Positions 44,387 through 53,851 of a stretch of 64,000 nucleotides of DNA are shown here, in pieces (position 1 is the stretch's first letter; every line of letters starts with the position of its first letter). The stretch lies in contig NZ_WVUD01000001.1 of NCBI RefSeq assembly GCF_009856865.1, positions 248,001-312,000 of the forward strand, given 5' to 3'. The notes under the pieces were generated by a model. That model had not been told where the DNA came from, did no database searches, and was given only the letters and a program-made list of their open reading frames with translations. Source of the DNA: Solidesulfovibrio aerotolerans (GTDB taxonomy: Bacteria; Desulfobacterota; Desulfovibrionia; Desulfovibrionales; Desulfovibrionaceae). The translations under genes and the position numbers were made by a program.

Positions 44387-44950
44387 ATGTACAAGCGAAT
44401 TGTCGTTACCGTTGTTACACTCATACTTGTGGCTTCTGCTTGTTTTGTCGGCATCCATGAATACTTGCGGCGCACTGAAATTCAGCAAAAAGAAGAACTC
44501 ATGCGCATTGAATTGGCCAAACAACAAGCCGAGATTCAAATTCAAGAAGCAGCTCGAAAGAAAATAGAGGAAGAGGAGCGCGTCAAACAGGAAGCCGCCG
44601 CCAAGGAAGAAGAAGCCAGAAAAGCGGCCCAGCAAGCGGAAATTGCGGCAAAAATTGCAGGTGAATACGAAAAATCCGCCAAGTTGGTTGGCGGCATCGA
44701 ACGGTCTGTGCGCAAGAGCTATCTGAAAAATTTTGTTTTACAGCTGAATAATCCCTCCTCGGCCACGGTCTCCTTTGATCTTAAATGCTATCATCTCGAT
44801 GGCACGCCGAAAACGCTTCGTGTCAGCATCGATGCCTACCAGACCAAAGAAATCAGCTTTCAAGAGGGATGGACAGACAACTTCCTCCCTGGCGAAAAGG
44901 TGGAAGCCCTTTTGGACGGCAACGTCATCTGGGCCTATACGATTCCCTAG
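44387..44950 (+). CDS. Membrane-anchored coiled-coil protein
   Basis: 187 residues. Hydrophobic anchor at 4-21 (IVVTVVTLILVASACFVG), a Glu/Lys/Gln/Ala coiled coil (about 30-95), and a C-terminal beta-rich domain (about 110-187) with AYQTKEISFQEG. AAGGA precedes the ATG by about seven bases. The gene is clearly lower in GC than its neighbours, which may mean separate origin. Function unknown; perhaps an envelope tether. Confidence 0.7.
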   Translation: MYKRIVVTVVTLILVASACFVGIHEYLRRTEIQQKEELMRIELAKQQAEIQIQEAARKKIEEEERVKQEAAAKEEEARKAAQQAEIAAKIAGEYEKSAKLVGGIERSVRKSYLKNFVLQLNNPSSATVSFDLKCYHLDGTPKTLRVSIDAYQTKEISFQEGWTDNFLPGEKVEALLDGNVIWAYTIP

Positions 44951-44994
44951 CGGCGCACGGCTCATTTCCGCAGCCCGGTTTGATCGCCGACAGG

Positions 44995-45022
44995 CAATAC
45001 TGCCCGCCACGGGGCAGTATTG
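44995..45022 (+). terminator. Rho-independent terminator
   Basis: CAATACTGCCC paired with GGGCAGTATTG around GCCACG, then TTGTTT. It lies 45 bases after the coiled-coil gene stop. Confidence 0.7.
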
Positions 45023-45227
45023 TTGTTTGATAAAATGAAACATTTAAGTTGTCCTGTGCCGGTGGGGAGGGGCCGGCCGGCGTCCGTGCGTGAAGTACAT
45101 CCTGCCGGAATAATGGCGCAATATTTTTTTTGAACCTTCTCCGCAGAAGTGGTGCCATTCTTGCTGTTCCCGCTTTGCCCAGACCAGATCGGCAACCGTG
45201 CGTGTGGGCAAGGCAGGTGAAGGGATT

Positions 45228-46019
45228 ATGCGGGCAGCAAGCAGCAGGGCGGCGCAAACAAAACCGGCGCACCCGGACGCACAACCGGCCGGACAGACGG
45301 CCCGGGAGCGGTGCGGCCTCGGGCTGGCCCTGGCCCTGGCGACCTTGGGAGCCTTTTCCCCGGTTGCCGCAACAGCCCAAAACGTCGGCCTCCCCCTGGC
45401 CGGACCCGCTGCCGAGGCCCTGACCCTGGCCGATGCGCGCACCGTGCCACCGGAGTTGCTCGGCCGGGCCGCGGTACCGCCGGACTGGTCCATCGCCGAG
45501 GCGGCGCGGCGCATCTACGGCCATGTGGACGGCCAAGTGCTGTCCCGGGTGGTTTTAGCCAATCCCGGCCAGCCCGATCCCAGACGGGTGCGACCGGTTG
45601 AGCCGCTGACCTTTCCCGCCCTGGCGACCGAGCAGACGCCGCTGCCTGGCAGCCGGCTGGTGCGGGTGGCCCGGGAGCCTGATCTCAACACCGCCCTGGC
45701 GGCCGTGCGCGACGGCGATGACGACGGGTTGTCGCTGCGCCTGTGCCTGCATTATCATCCGGCCTACGGTCTGGCCTGCGACGTGGTCGTGGACGAGACC
45801 TATGCTGACGCCGCCACCGCCCATGCCGCGCTGGCCGCCCTGCCGCCCCGGGCTTTTCAGTCCGCCGTGCTGCTGGACGGTTTTTTGCCGGGAACGATTT
45901 TTTATTCCACGCTTCCACTGCCGCGCCTGTGCCCGGCGCCTGTCTGCCCGGCCGGTTCAACCATCCTCGCCCGCAACGCCGAAGGGGGACTTCGTGATGC
46001 CAATGCCTGCCTGCCGTAA
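45228..46019 (+). CDS. Exported protein with LysM-like segment
   Basis: 263 residues. After a basic, Ala-rich N-terminus, a hydrophobic stretch GLALALATLGAF is a likely signal peptide or anchor. Residues about 85-135 (WSIAEAARRIYGHVDGQVLSRVV to a later VEPLTFPAL) follow the spacing of a LysM peptidoglycan-binding repeat. The C-terminal half has several Cys. AAGG precedes the ATG by about five bases. It overlaps the next gene by 23 bases, so the two are coupled and may act together at the cell wall. Confidence 0.65.
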   Translation: MRAASSRAAQTKPAHPDAQPAGQTARERCGLGLALALATLGAFSPVAATAQNVGLPLAGPAAEALTLADARTVPPELLGRAAVPPDWSIAEAARRIYGHVDGQVLSRVVLANPGQPDPRRVRPVEPLTFPALATEQTPLPGSRLVRVAREPDLNTALAAVRDGDDDGLSLRLCLHYHPAYGLACDVVVDETYADAATAHAALAALPPRAFQSAVLLDGFLPGTIFYSTLPLPRLCPAPVCPAGSTILARNAEGGLRDANACLP

Positions 46020-47034
46020 GGCGCTTGCCTGCCTGCCGCTCCTGGTGGCGGCCCTTTGTTGTGTGCCCGCTGCGCCGGTCCTGGCGGAAGAAACGCCGGG
46101 GCTGGTCCATTCCGTGGAGATTGCCTGCCTCCCGGATCAGGGACGGGCCATGGCCGCCATGCGGGAAGGCCTCGCCAGCCTGCCGCGTGAACTGTCCGGC
46201 CAATTGCGGCTGCTGGATCTCGACGGCATCTGGTGCCTGCGTTTGGCCGAGGCCGCCGACGAAGCGGCCCTGCGTCCGGTCCTGGCCGTGGTACAGGGCA
46301 CCTATCCCCAGGCGGCCCTGGTGCTGGGTCAGATCGGGCGTGGCCGGGTGGCGGCCCGGGTGGCCAGCCGCCCATCGGGTGCGGCCGGCTCCACGGGACA
46401 GAGCCAGCATCCGCCTACTGGAGCGCCCGTGGCGACGCCGGCCCAGGCGCTGGCGCAGACCCCGGGCCAGCCCCGGACCCCGGCCGAGGCCCTGCCCCAG
46501 ATTTCGGCCGGGGCCCCGGTCCAGACCCCGACCCTGTCGCCTGCCTCGGTCCAGGCCCAGCCCCTGGTCCAGGCGTCGGCCCCGGCCCAGCCTCAAAGCC
46601 CGGCCCAGGTCCAGCCCCTGGCCCAGGTGCCGACCTCGCCGGCCCTCCGGCCTGCCGCCCAGGCGCTGCCCGCCGCAGGCCGGCCCCTGCCGCCGGTGGT
46701 CCTGGCTTCCCGGACAGCCGTGGCGCAACCGTCGATGCGCCCGGCTGCGGTCGAAACGCGGCCGGACGTCCCTGCCGCCGCCGCCGCGACGGTGCCGTCT
46801 GGACAAAAGCCTGCCCAGGCCAACGATGCCGCAGCCCAGACGCCGGTCCCGGCCAAGGACGCTGGTGCGGCCGGCCAGACCGGCACCACGCCCTGGCCGG
46901 TCTGGGTGCAGTTGGCCGCCGCCCTGGCCGTGGTGGTCCCGGCCTTGGCCGGGTATTGGCTGGGCCGACGCCGGCAGGGCCGCACACCGGTCATCCTGCC
47001 CCATTTGCGCGACAACGGTCCGCTCGCCCTGTAG
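45997..47034 (+). CDS. Exported Pro/Ala/Gln-rich membrane protein
   Basis: 345 residues. Signal peptide (about 5-28), a globular part (about 30-125) with four Cys, a long Pro/Ala/Gln low-complexity stretch (about 128-290), and one C-terminal membrane helix (WVQLAAALAVVVPALAGYWL) followed by a basic tail. The start ATG overlaps the upstream gene by 23 bases; a GTG one codon earlier is the alternative. The layout (outside domain, flexible linker, anchor) suits a cell-envelope spanning protein. No family recognised. Confidence 0.65.
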   Translation: MPMPACRKALACLPLLVAALCCVPAAPVLAEETPGLVHSVEIACLPDQGRAMAAMREGLASLPRELSGQLRLLDLDGIWCLRLAEAADEAALRPVLAVVQGTYPQAALVLGQIGRGRVAARVASRPSGAAGSTGQSQHPPTGAPVATPAQALAQTPGQPRTPAEALPQISAGAPVQTPTLSPASVQAQPLVQASAPAQPQSPAQVQPLAQVPTSPALRPAAQALPAAGRPLPPVVLASRTAVAQPSMRPAAVETRPDVPAAAAATVPSGQKPAQANDAAAQTPVPAKDAGAAGQTGTTPWPVWVQLAAALAVVVPALAGYWLGRRRQGRTPVILPHLRDNGPLAL

Positions 47035-47051
47035 ACGCGGCCGGCCGCGTC
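47034..47051. repeat. 18-base perfect palindrome at the stop codon
   Basis: GACGCGGCCGGCCGCGTC overlaps the last base of the TAG at 47032-47034. It could be part of a transcription end structure. Confidence 0.5.
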
Positions 47052-47527
47052 CCAACCGGAGCAAAGCGGGGGGCTGGCCTGGTTTCGGGCCGGGCCGCCC
47101 CGCGAGCCCCCGACGCTGCGGGAACGCCATCTTTGTTACGAGTGGGGCCATGGCCCAGGCAAAACCGCCTGGGCCATGGCCCCAGCCTGCACAGGCCACG
47201 GACCGGATCACCCCGTCCGTGGTACGGCCCTGGACCATTTTCCCCTGCGCCGCACAGCGGCAGCCCACACTGGCTCCTTCCTCTCGCTCTGCCTCGTTTG
47301 TGCCTGCCTGCAACCGTGGCAGTGCATAAAAGGCGCATCGTATTCACCAAAAATACGATGCCCTATGCCACAAACGCCGCGCACCCGGCTTCAGCCGGCC
47401 TTTGTTGTGAATGTGTTGCGGGTGTTGCCCCGGGACAGGGGCGGTGATACAACATTGATTCACTGTCCGATTTGGAGGCTCGATTTTCCCGGTAGACATA
47501 CGTTTTCTCTTTGGGGTTGGGGGCTGC
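47035..47527. other. 493-base non-coding region before the CheB-CheR fusion gene
   Basis: Contains a perfect palindrome (47034-47051), a 17-base inverted repeat (47144-47183) and a 10-base one (47335-47361). The last 160 bases probably hold the promoter of the large sensor gene. No gene or hairpin-family repeat was found. Confidence 0.6.
47144..47183. repeat. 17-base perfect inverted repeat
   Basis: Left arm GGGGCCATGGCCCAGGC, loop AAAACC, perfectly complementary right arm. There is no T run on either side, so it may be a binding site or an RNA structure rather than a simple terminator. Confidence 0.6.
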
Positions 47528-50500
47528 ATGAATAGAGACGATCCTATTCCCGGCCAGGCCGAAGCCGCTGGCCGGGTAGGATTTCCGGTTATCGGCGTCG
47601 GGGTCTCGGCTGGGGGAGGGCTGGCGCTGGCCCAGTTCCTTGGCGGCCTGCCCCGGGATTTTGCCGCCGCCCTGGTGGTGGTCACCCCGCTTGCGGTTGC
47701 CGACGACAGCCGGCTGTCCGAGGTGTTGGCGGCGGCGGGCGCGTTGCCGGTGATGGTCCTGACCGACGGCCTGCGCCCCCGGCCGGGCTGGATCTACGTG
47801 TTGCCGGCGGGCTACGATGTGGTCATCCGTGACGGCGTTTTTGCACTGGTGTCGCCGTGTGCCGCGCCAGGGCGCCACGTCATCGACCGTTTTTTCCGTG
47901 CCCTGGCCCGGGATCAGGGGGCGAATGCAGTGGCCGTTGTCCTGTCCGGGGCCGGCAGCGACGGCGTGGCCGGCATCCGCGATATCCACGCGGTTGGCGG
48001 GTTGGTTGTGGTCCAGCAGCCGGAGACCGTGCTTGAAGACGGCCAGCCGGCCGGTGCTGCGGCCATGGGCCTGGCTGACATGGTGCTGCCGGCGGCGGCC
48101 ATCGGCCCTTTTTTGGTCAAAACCGTGCCGCGCCTGGCTCTGGGGGCGGTTGGCGGCTTTCCCGACGACACCGAAGCCCAAGGAGCCGGGGAAACTGAGG
48201 AAGCGGGGGAAACCGAAACAGTTGTGGGAGCCGAGGGCACCGCCGCCCTGGAGCGCATTTACGCTCTGCTTGCCGAACACACCGGCCACGATGTGCGGGG
48301 CTATAAAAAGAGCACGGTGCTGCGTCGGCTGCACAAGCACATGCTGCTCGCCGGGACGTCCAACCTGACCGAGTTCGCGGATAAACTGGCCGAGGACGCC
48401 GTGGGGCGCAGCCGGCTTTTCGGCGATCTGCTCATCGGCGTGACGTCTTTTTTCCGCGATCCCGAGGCCTTTGCCCGGTTGGGCGAGCGGGCGATTCCCG
48501 CCTTGTTTGACAGCCTTGGCCCGCGCGAAGTGCTGCGGACCTGGGTGGCTTGCTGCGCCACGGGCGAGGAAGCTTATTCCGTGGCCATGCTCCTGGCCGA
48601 GCATCAGCGTGGGCGGGGAGAGCGTCGGCCGGTCAAGATCTTTGCCACGGACCTGGACGCCAAGGCCCTGGAAACCGCCCGCCGGGGCGTCTATCCCAGG
48701 CAGGTGGTCCAGGCCATCGGCGAGGCCCGGGCGGCGGCCTTTTGCCAGTGCTCGGTTATGGACTGCGCCATGTCGCCGCAATTGCGCGACGATATCGTGT
48801 TTGCCCTGCATAATCTGCTGCGCGACCCGCCCTTTCTCGGCATGGACCTGATCGTATGCCGCAATTTCCTGATTTATCTCAATACGGATGTCCAGTCCAA
48901 GGTGCTTTCGCTTTTTGCCCATGCCCTGCGTCCCGGCGGTTTTCTGCTTTTGGGACCGGCCGAAACCATCGGTGCGGCCGAGCCGTTTTTTGCCACGGTG
49001 GACAAACGCTGGCGGCTGTACCAGCGCAAGGCCTTGGCGGCCGGCAGCTTTGATCTGCCGGCGCGCCGCCAGTCCTTGGCGTATGCCGCAGGCGGGGTGC
49101 CGCCTCCCGGGCGGCCGAGGACTGCGCTGCCTGAACCCGAAGGCGTGGCCGAGGCAGCGCTTTTGGCCCGCTACGCCCCGCCATCCGCCCTGATCGATCT
49201 GGATGGCCAGGTCTTGCGTCTGGTCGGCGACATCAATCCCTACCTGGAAATCGGGGCCGGCGCGCCGAGCCTTTCCATCAACAAGCTGGCCCGCAAGGCG
49301 TTGCGCCCGTGCCTGCGCCAGGTGCTTGAGGCGGTTGCCGCCACAGGCGCCGAGCAGGTCTGCGGCCCGGTGCCCATGGACGAAACCGGCCAGGTGCTCG
49401 TTCAGCTTCGGGCCTGCCGGATGCCTGACGCCTGGGGCAATCCCGCCTTTGTGCTGCTTATTTTTGAGCGGGTGTCCGGGGAGGTGGAACTGCCGGTCCG
49501 TGTCACGCTGCCTGACGTGTCCGAAACCACCCGGCGCTATGAGGGCGAGATTGAGCGCCTCAATGATACCCTCCAGCGGGCTGTCGAACGCTACGAGACG
49601 GTCACCGAGGAACTGCGCGCCTCCAACGAGGAACTGATCAGTTCCAACGAAGAGTTGCAGTCCTCCAATGAGGAGATGGAAGCTTCTCGCGAAGAGCTTC
49701 AATCGCTCAATGAAGAGCTGACCTCCCTGAATACGGAATTGCAGTGTAAGATCGAGGAGTTGGCCCAGGCCCAAAGTTTTGTGGAAAATCTGTTGGCCGC
49801 CACCAACATTGCCACGGTGGTGTTAAACGCCGATCTGCAGGTGGTGCGCTTCACGCCGGCGGCCACGGAACTGTTCCATCTCATTGCCAGCGACGTCGGG
49901 CGCCCCGTGGACCAGGTCAAAACCACCTTCGATGCCTCGCCGTTGGTCAACGACTGCCGGCTGGTGTTGGCCGAAAACGGCATTGTAGAGCGCGAGACGC
50001 ACACAGCCGCTGGCCGCTGGTTTCTCATGCGGGCCTATCCGTTCCGCGCACCCCAGGGCGGGGTGGATGGCGTGGTGCTGACATTTGGCGAGATCACGGC
50101 CCAGAAAGAGGCCGAGGCCGTACTGCGCCGGGGCAAGGAAGAGCTGGAACAGCTGGTGGCCCGGCGCACCGAGGAACTGCGCGAAAAGGCCCGGCTGCTC
50201 GATCTGGCCACGGTCATGGTGCGCGATCTTGACGGACGCATCACCTATTGGAACACCGGCTCCGAGCGTCTCTTCGGTTGGACCCGGGAAGAGGCCGAAG
50301 GGTGTGTCTCCTACGATCTGCTGGCGACCGTCTTTCCCCAGCCGCTTGAGGCCATCATGGACGACCTCCTGCGCCAGGGGCGCTGGTCCGGGGAACTGCG
50401 CAAGGTCGCCAAGGACGGCCGCGCCGTCGATCTGGCCGTGTCCTGGGTGCTCAACCGCGACGCCGCCAGCCGGCCGGTGTCCATCCTCGAAGTGGCCAAC

Positions 50501-53500
50501 GACGTCACCGACCGCAACCGGCTGGAGGAGCAGGCCCGGCGCTGGAGCCGGGTCTTTGAAAGTTCCGATTTCGGCCTGGCCCACGTCAAGGCGGCAGACA
50601 ACACCTTTCTCCAGGTCAACCCGGCCTTTGCCCGGCAGCGCGGCTACCGGCCGGAGGAACTCGTCGGCCAGCCGCTGCATTTTCTCGTCCCGCCAGAGGA
50701 ATGGGAGCAGGTTGCCGTCACCATCGCCGGTTTTGACCTCGCCGGTCACGGCATCCTGGAAACCATCCATGTCCGCAAGGACGGCAGCCGATTCCCGGTG
50801 CTTGTCGAGGTGACGGTGCTGCGGGGGGCTGACGGCAAGCCGGCGTCGCGCGTGGCTTACGCCCTGGACGTCACCGCGCAAAAGCAGTCCGAACAGGCGC
50901 TGCGCGACATGGCCCGGTTCCCCGGCGAAAACCCCCATCCGGTCATGCGCATCACGCCGGACATGGCGGTGGCGTACACCAATGCCCCCGGTCAGGCACT
51001 GCTGGCCGCCCTGGGCAGCACACCGGAGCAGCCGTTTCCCGATGCATTGCAGCCGCTGGTCGTTAAGGCCCTGGCCGAAGAGCGGCTGGTCGAAATCGAA
51101 GTCACGGTCGGGGAGCGGATCTTTGCCCTGTCGGCCATTGCCGTGCCCCAGCGCGGCTACGCCAACGTGTACGGCCTGGACATCACCACGCGCAAACAGG
51201 CCGAAATGGCCCTTATTGCCAGCGAAGCCCGCTACCACGACCTGTTTGACGCCATGGGCGAAGGGGTGTGTCTGCTGGAGATGGTGCGCGATGCTACCGG
51301 GCGCATCGTTGATTATAGCATCATCGACGCCAATCCGGGCTATGCGACCATCCTTGGCATTTCCCAGGAGCGGGCCATCGGAGCCCGGGTGGTCGCCCTG
51401 TACGGTCTGGCCAGCCCCCCCGATCTTACGGCTTACGAACGCGTGGTGGCTACGGGCACGCCTGATACTTTCGAGACCTATTTCGAGACGTTGCAAAAAC
51501 ATCTGCGCGTTTCGGCCGTGCCGACCGGACCGGACCGCTTCGCGGTCATTTTCCAGGACATCACCGACAGCGTCGAGGCAACCAAGGCCCTGGTGCGCAG
51601 CGAAGAGCGGCTGCGCCAGTTGGTGGACAGCGCCCCGGACGCCATTATCGTGCAGAGCGGCGGCCGGTTCGTTCTGGTCAACCCGGCGGCGTTGCGGCTT
51701 TTCGGTGCGATGGCGGCCGAGGAACTGCTCGGCCAGGAGATTGTTTCCCGCATCCATCCCGATTTTCGGGAAGTCGTGCGGCAACGCATCCGCATCGTTA
51801 ATGAGGAGCGTTTGCCGCAACCAGGCATTGAAATGTCCTATCTGCGTATGGACGGCGTGGCCGTGTCGGTGGAGGCCGTGGCCGTGCCGTTTGAGTTCCA
51901 GGGCAACCCGGCGAGCCTGGTGTTTGCCCGCGACATCACCGAGCGTCTGCGGGCCACGCAGGAGAAATGTCAGCAGGATGCCCTGCATGACGCCGCCGCC
52001 CGTATCCGCGGGGCCTATGTGGCCGGCCAGACCGCAGAAGCAATCTTTGGGGCGGCCTTGGATGAACTGCTGCGCCTGAGCAACAGCCGGTGCGGCTTTG
52101 TGGCTGAACAGCGCGACGACGAGCGCGGGCGGCCCGCCCAGCACTGTCTGGCCGTGGCCGCCAGTGCCTGGGGCACAGATGTCAGCCGGCAGCGACCGGA
52201 TCGCGCGCCCCATGGCCGGGCCTTTGCGTCCACAGAAGAACTCCACGCCGCAGCCGTCGCCGCCTGCCGGTCCGTCCTGGCCGAGTCCCCGCCGGGACCG
52301 GCCGAGGCCCTGGACCGGACTTTGGTGGAGACGTTTTGGGATCTGCCCCTGTACCACGGTCGGGAATGCCTGGGCGTTATCGGCCTGTCCGGCCGGGAGG
52401 GTGGTTTTGAGGCCAGCCATGCGGCCTCGTTGCACCTCGTGGCCGAGGCCTGTTCCCAGGTCATCGAACGGATGCGGGCCGACCGGCGGCTGGTGGCCGC
52501 CAAAAAGGCAGCCGAGGCGGCCAGCCTGTCCAAATCGGAATTTCTGGCCAACATGAGCCACGAAATCCGCACCCCGTTAAACGGCGTTCTGGGCATGCTC
52601 CAGTTGCTCGCCACCACGACCCTGGACGAGGAACAGGCGGAGTATGTGGAAAACGCCGTCAAATCCTCCAAGCGCCTCACGCGGCTTCTTTCCGATATCC
52701 TCGATCTGTCCCTGGTGGAGTCCGGCCGATTGGCCATCCGTCAGGCTCCGTGCTCTCCGGCCGATCTGCGCGAGGCCGTCATGGACCTTTTCACCCTGCC
52801 GGCCCGGGACAAGGGCATAACGCTGCATGTCAGTCTGGGGGCCGGTTTGCCCGAGCGCGTCCTGGCTGACGAAGTCCGGCTGCGCCAGATAGTCTTTAAC
52901 CTCGTTGGCAACGCGGTCAAATTCACCGACGCCGGTTCGGTCCGCCTGGACATCAGCCCGGCCTCCTCGCGCTTTGACGCCGCCTTCCGAGTGCTTTTCA
53001 CCGTGTCCGACACCGGTATCGGCATTGCCGACGACCAGCTCGACGGTATTTTCGAGCCGTTTGGCCAGGTGGAAGGTGTCTATGTGCGCCGCTTCGGCGG
53101 TGCCGGCCTTGGGCTGTCCATCGTGCGGCGGCTGGTGCGTCTTATGGGCGGCGAGATCGCTGTGGAGAGCTTCGTGGGAAGCGGCACCTCCATCGTCGTC
53201 TCCCTGCCCCTGGCGCGCACAGGCGACGACGTGGCCGAGGTCGCGGCAATACCCCGCCCCCTTGCCGCCGGGCCGGGGCTGCGCCTGCTTTTGGCCGAGG
53301 ATGACGCTGTGAGTCTTATGAGCTTTGCCCGGATGCTGGAAAAGGCCGGCCATACGGTCACTCTGGCCGAGGATGGGGCCGAGGCCATGGCCCGGTTGGC
53401 CGAGGCCGAGTATGACTGCATCCTCATGGACGTGCAGATGCCGGTGATGGACGGCGTGGCCGCCACCCGGGCCATCCGCAGCAACGATTCCCTGGGCCAC

Positions 53501-53680
53501 AAAAAATCCATCCCCATCATTGCCATGACCGCCTACGCCATGGCCGGGGATCGGGAACGCTTTATGGCCGCCGGCATGAACGACTACGTGAGCAAACCCG
53601 TGGATGCCGCCGAACTGGCCCAGGCCCTGGCCCGGGTGACGGCCGGCCAGCGCCCGGGACGGCCCGGGGAGACGAAGTAA
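47528..53680 (+). CDS. Giant CheB-CheR-multiPAS-GAF-histidine kinase-receiver protein
   Basis: 2050 residues. CheB-like methylesterase (about 20-205) keeps the Ser (GVSAGGG) and Asp (GAGSDG), but the catalytic His position, normally VVQH, reads VVTP. CheR methyltransferase follows (about 235-510) with ATGEEAYSVAM and CRNFLIYL. Next come a signalling coiled coil (about 660-745), about six PAS domains (750-1470), a GAF-like domain (1475-1650), HisKA with H1678, ATPase, and a receiver with D1968 in LMDVQMPVMDG. No membrane segment. It has GGGG before the ATG and stands alone. It combines methylation and phosphorelay functions in one chain. Confidence 0.92.
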   Translation: MNRDDPIPGQAEAAGRVGFPVIGVGVSAGGGLALAQFLGGLPRDFAAALVVVTPLAVADDSRLSEVLAAAGALPVMVLTDGLRPRPGWIYVLPAGYDVVIRDGVFALVSPCAAPGRHVIDRFFRALARDQGANAVAVVLSGAGSDGVAGIRDIHAVGGLVVVQQPETVLEDGQPAGAAAMGLADMVLPAAAIGPFLVKTVPRLALGAVGGFPDDTEAQGAGETEEAGETETVVGAEGTAALERIYALLAEHTGHDVRGYKKSTVLRRLHKHMLLAGTSNLTEFADKLAEDAVGRSRLFGDLLIGVTSFFRDPEAFARLGERAIPALFDSLGPREVLRTWVACCATGEEAYSVAMLLAEHQRGRGERRPVKIFATDLDAKALETARRGVYPRQVVQAIGEARAAAFCQCSVMDCAMSPQLRDDIVFALHNLLRDPPFLGMDLIVCRNFLIYLNTDVQSKVLSLFAHALRPGGFLLLGPAETIGAAEPFFATVDKRWRLYQRKALAAGSFDLPARRQSLAYAAGGVPPPGRPRTALPEPEGVAEAALLARYAPPSALIDLDGQVLRLVGDINPYLEIGAGAPSLSINKLARKALRPCLRQVLEAVAATGAEQVCGPVPMDETGQVLVQLRACRMPDAWGNPAFVLLIFERVSGEVELPVRVTLPDVSETTRRYEGEIERLNDTLQRAVERYETVTEELRASNEELISSNEELQSSNEEMEASREELQSLNEELTSLNTELQCKIEELAQAQSFVENLLAATNIATVVLNADLQVVRFTPAATELFHLIASDVGRPVDQVKTTFDASPLVNDCRLVLAENGIVERETHTAAGRWFLMRAYPFRAPQGGVDGVVLTFGEITAQKEAEAVLRRGKEELEQLVARRTEELREKARLLDLATVMVRDLDGRITYWNTGSERLFGWTREEAEGCVSYDLLATVFPQPLEAIMDDLLRQGRWSGELRKVAKDGRAVDLAVSWVLNRDAASRPVSILEVANDVTDRNRLEEQARRWSRVFESSDFGLAHVKAADNTFLQVNPAFARQRGYRPEELVGQPLHFLVPPEEWEQVAVTIAGFDLAGHGILETIHVRKDGSRFPVLVEVTVLRGADGKPASRVAYALDVTAQKQSEQALRDMARFPGENPHPVMRITPDMAVAYTNAPGQALLAALGSTPEQPFPDALQPLVVKALAEERLVEIEVTVGERIFALSAIAVPQRGYANVYGLDITTRKQAEMALIASEARYHDLFDAMGEGVCLLEMVRDATGRIVDYSIIDANPGYATILGISQERAIGARVVALYGLASPPDLTAYERVVATGTPDTFETYFETLQKHLRVSAVPTGPDRFAVIFQDITDSVEATKALVRSEERLRQLVDSAPDAIIVQSGGRFVLVNPAALRLFGAMAAEELLGQEIVSRIHPDFREVVRQRIRIVNEERLPQPGIEMSYLRMDGVAVSVEAVAVPFEFQGNPASLVFARDITERLRATQEKCQQDALHDAAARIRGAYVAGQTAEAIFGAALDELLRLSNSRCGFVAEQRDDERGRPAQHCLAVAASAWGTDVSRQRPDRAPHGRAFASTEELHAAAVAACRSVLAESPPGPAEALDRTLVETFWDLPLYHGRECLGVIGLSGREGGFEASHAASLHLVAEACSQVIERMRADRRLVAAKKAAEAASLSKSEFLANMSHEIRTPLNGVLGMLQLLATTTLDEEQAEYVENAVKSSKRLTRLLSDILDLSLVESGRLAIRQAPCSPADLREAVMDLFTLPARDKGITLHVSLGAGLPERVLADEVRLRQIVFNLVGNAVKFTDAGSVRLDISPASSRFDAAFRVLFTVSDTGIGIADDQLDGIFEPFGQVEGVYVRRFGGAGLGLSIVRRLVRLMGGEIAVESFVGSGTSIVVSLPLARTGDDVAEVAAIPRPLAAGPGLRLLLAEDDAVSLMSFARMLEKAGHTVTLAEDGAEAMARLAEAEYDCILMDVQMPVMDGVAATRAIRSNDSLGHKKSIPIIAMTAYAMAGDRERFMAAGMNDYVSKPVDAAELAQALARVTAGQRPGRPGETK

Positions 53681-53806
53681 GCAGCGGCGGGCCGGCGGCC
53701 AAGGCCGTCCTGTCGCCGCGGTTGCGGGCCGCCCGGCTTGGCGGGCTCGGCCTGCGAAATATCCCGATCCACGTGCAGTGTGGCGACATGACACCGCATG
53801 ACCATG

Positions 53807-53832
53807 AAAAAGGCCCCTTACGGGGCCTTTTT
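53807..53832. terminator. Bidirectional terminator
   Basis: AAAAAGGCCCC paired with GGGGCCTTTTT around TTAC, between convergent genes. A/T tails on both sides suit termination in both directions. Confidence 0.88.
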
Positions 53833-53851
53833 CAGTGCAGCATCGCGGTGG

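Noticed and set aside
45685-47447. Long frames on both strands over the Pro/Ala/Gln-rich region
   Set aside because: They arise from repetitive GC-rich codons. Only the frame starting at 45997 gives a signal peptide, a low-complexity linker and a C-terminal anchor.
47363-52561. Two long minus-strand open frames opposite the CheB-CheR fusion gene
   Set aside because: Shadows of the high-GC third codon positions of the sensor gene; no recognisable fold, and no start signals.
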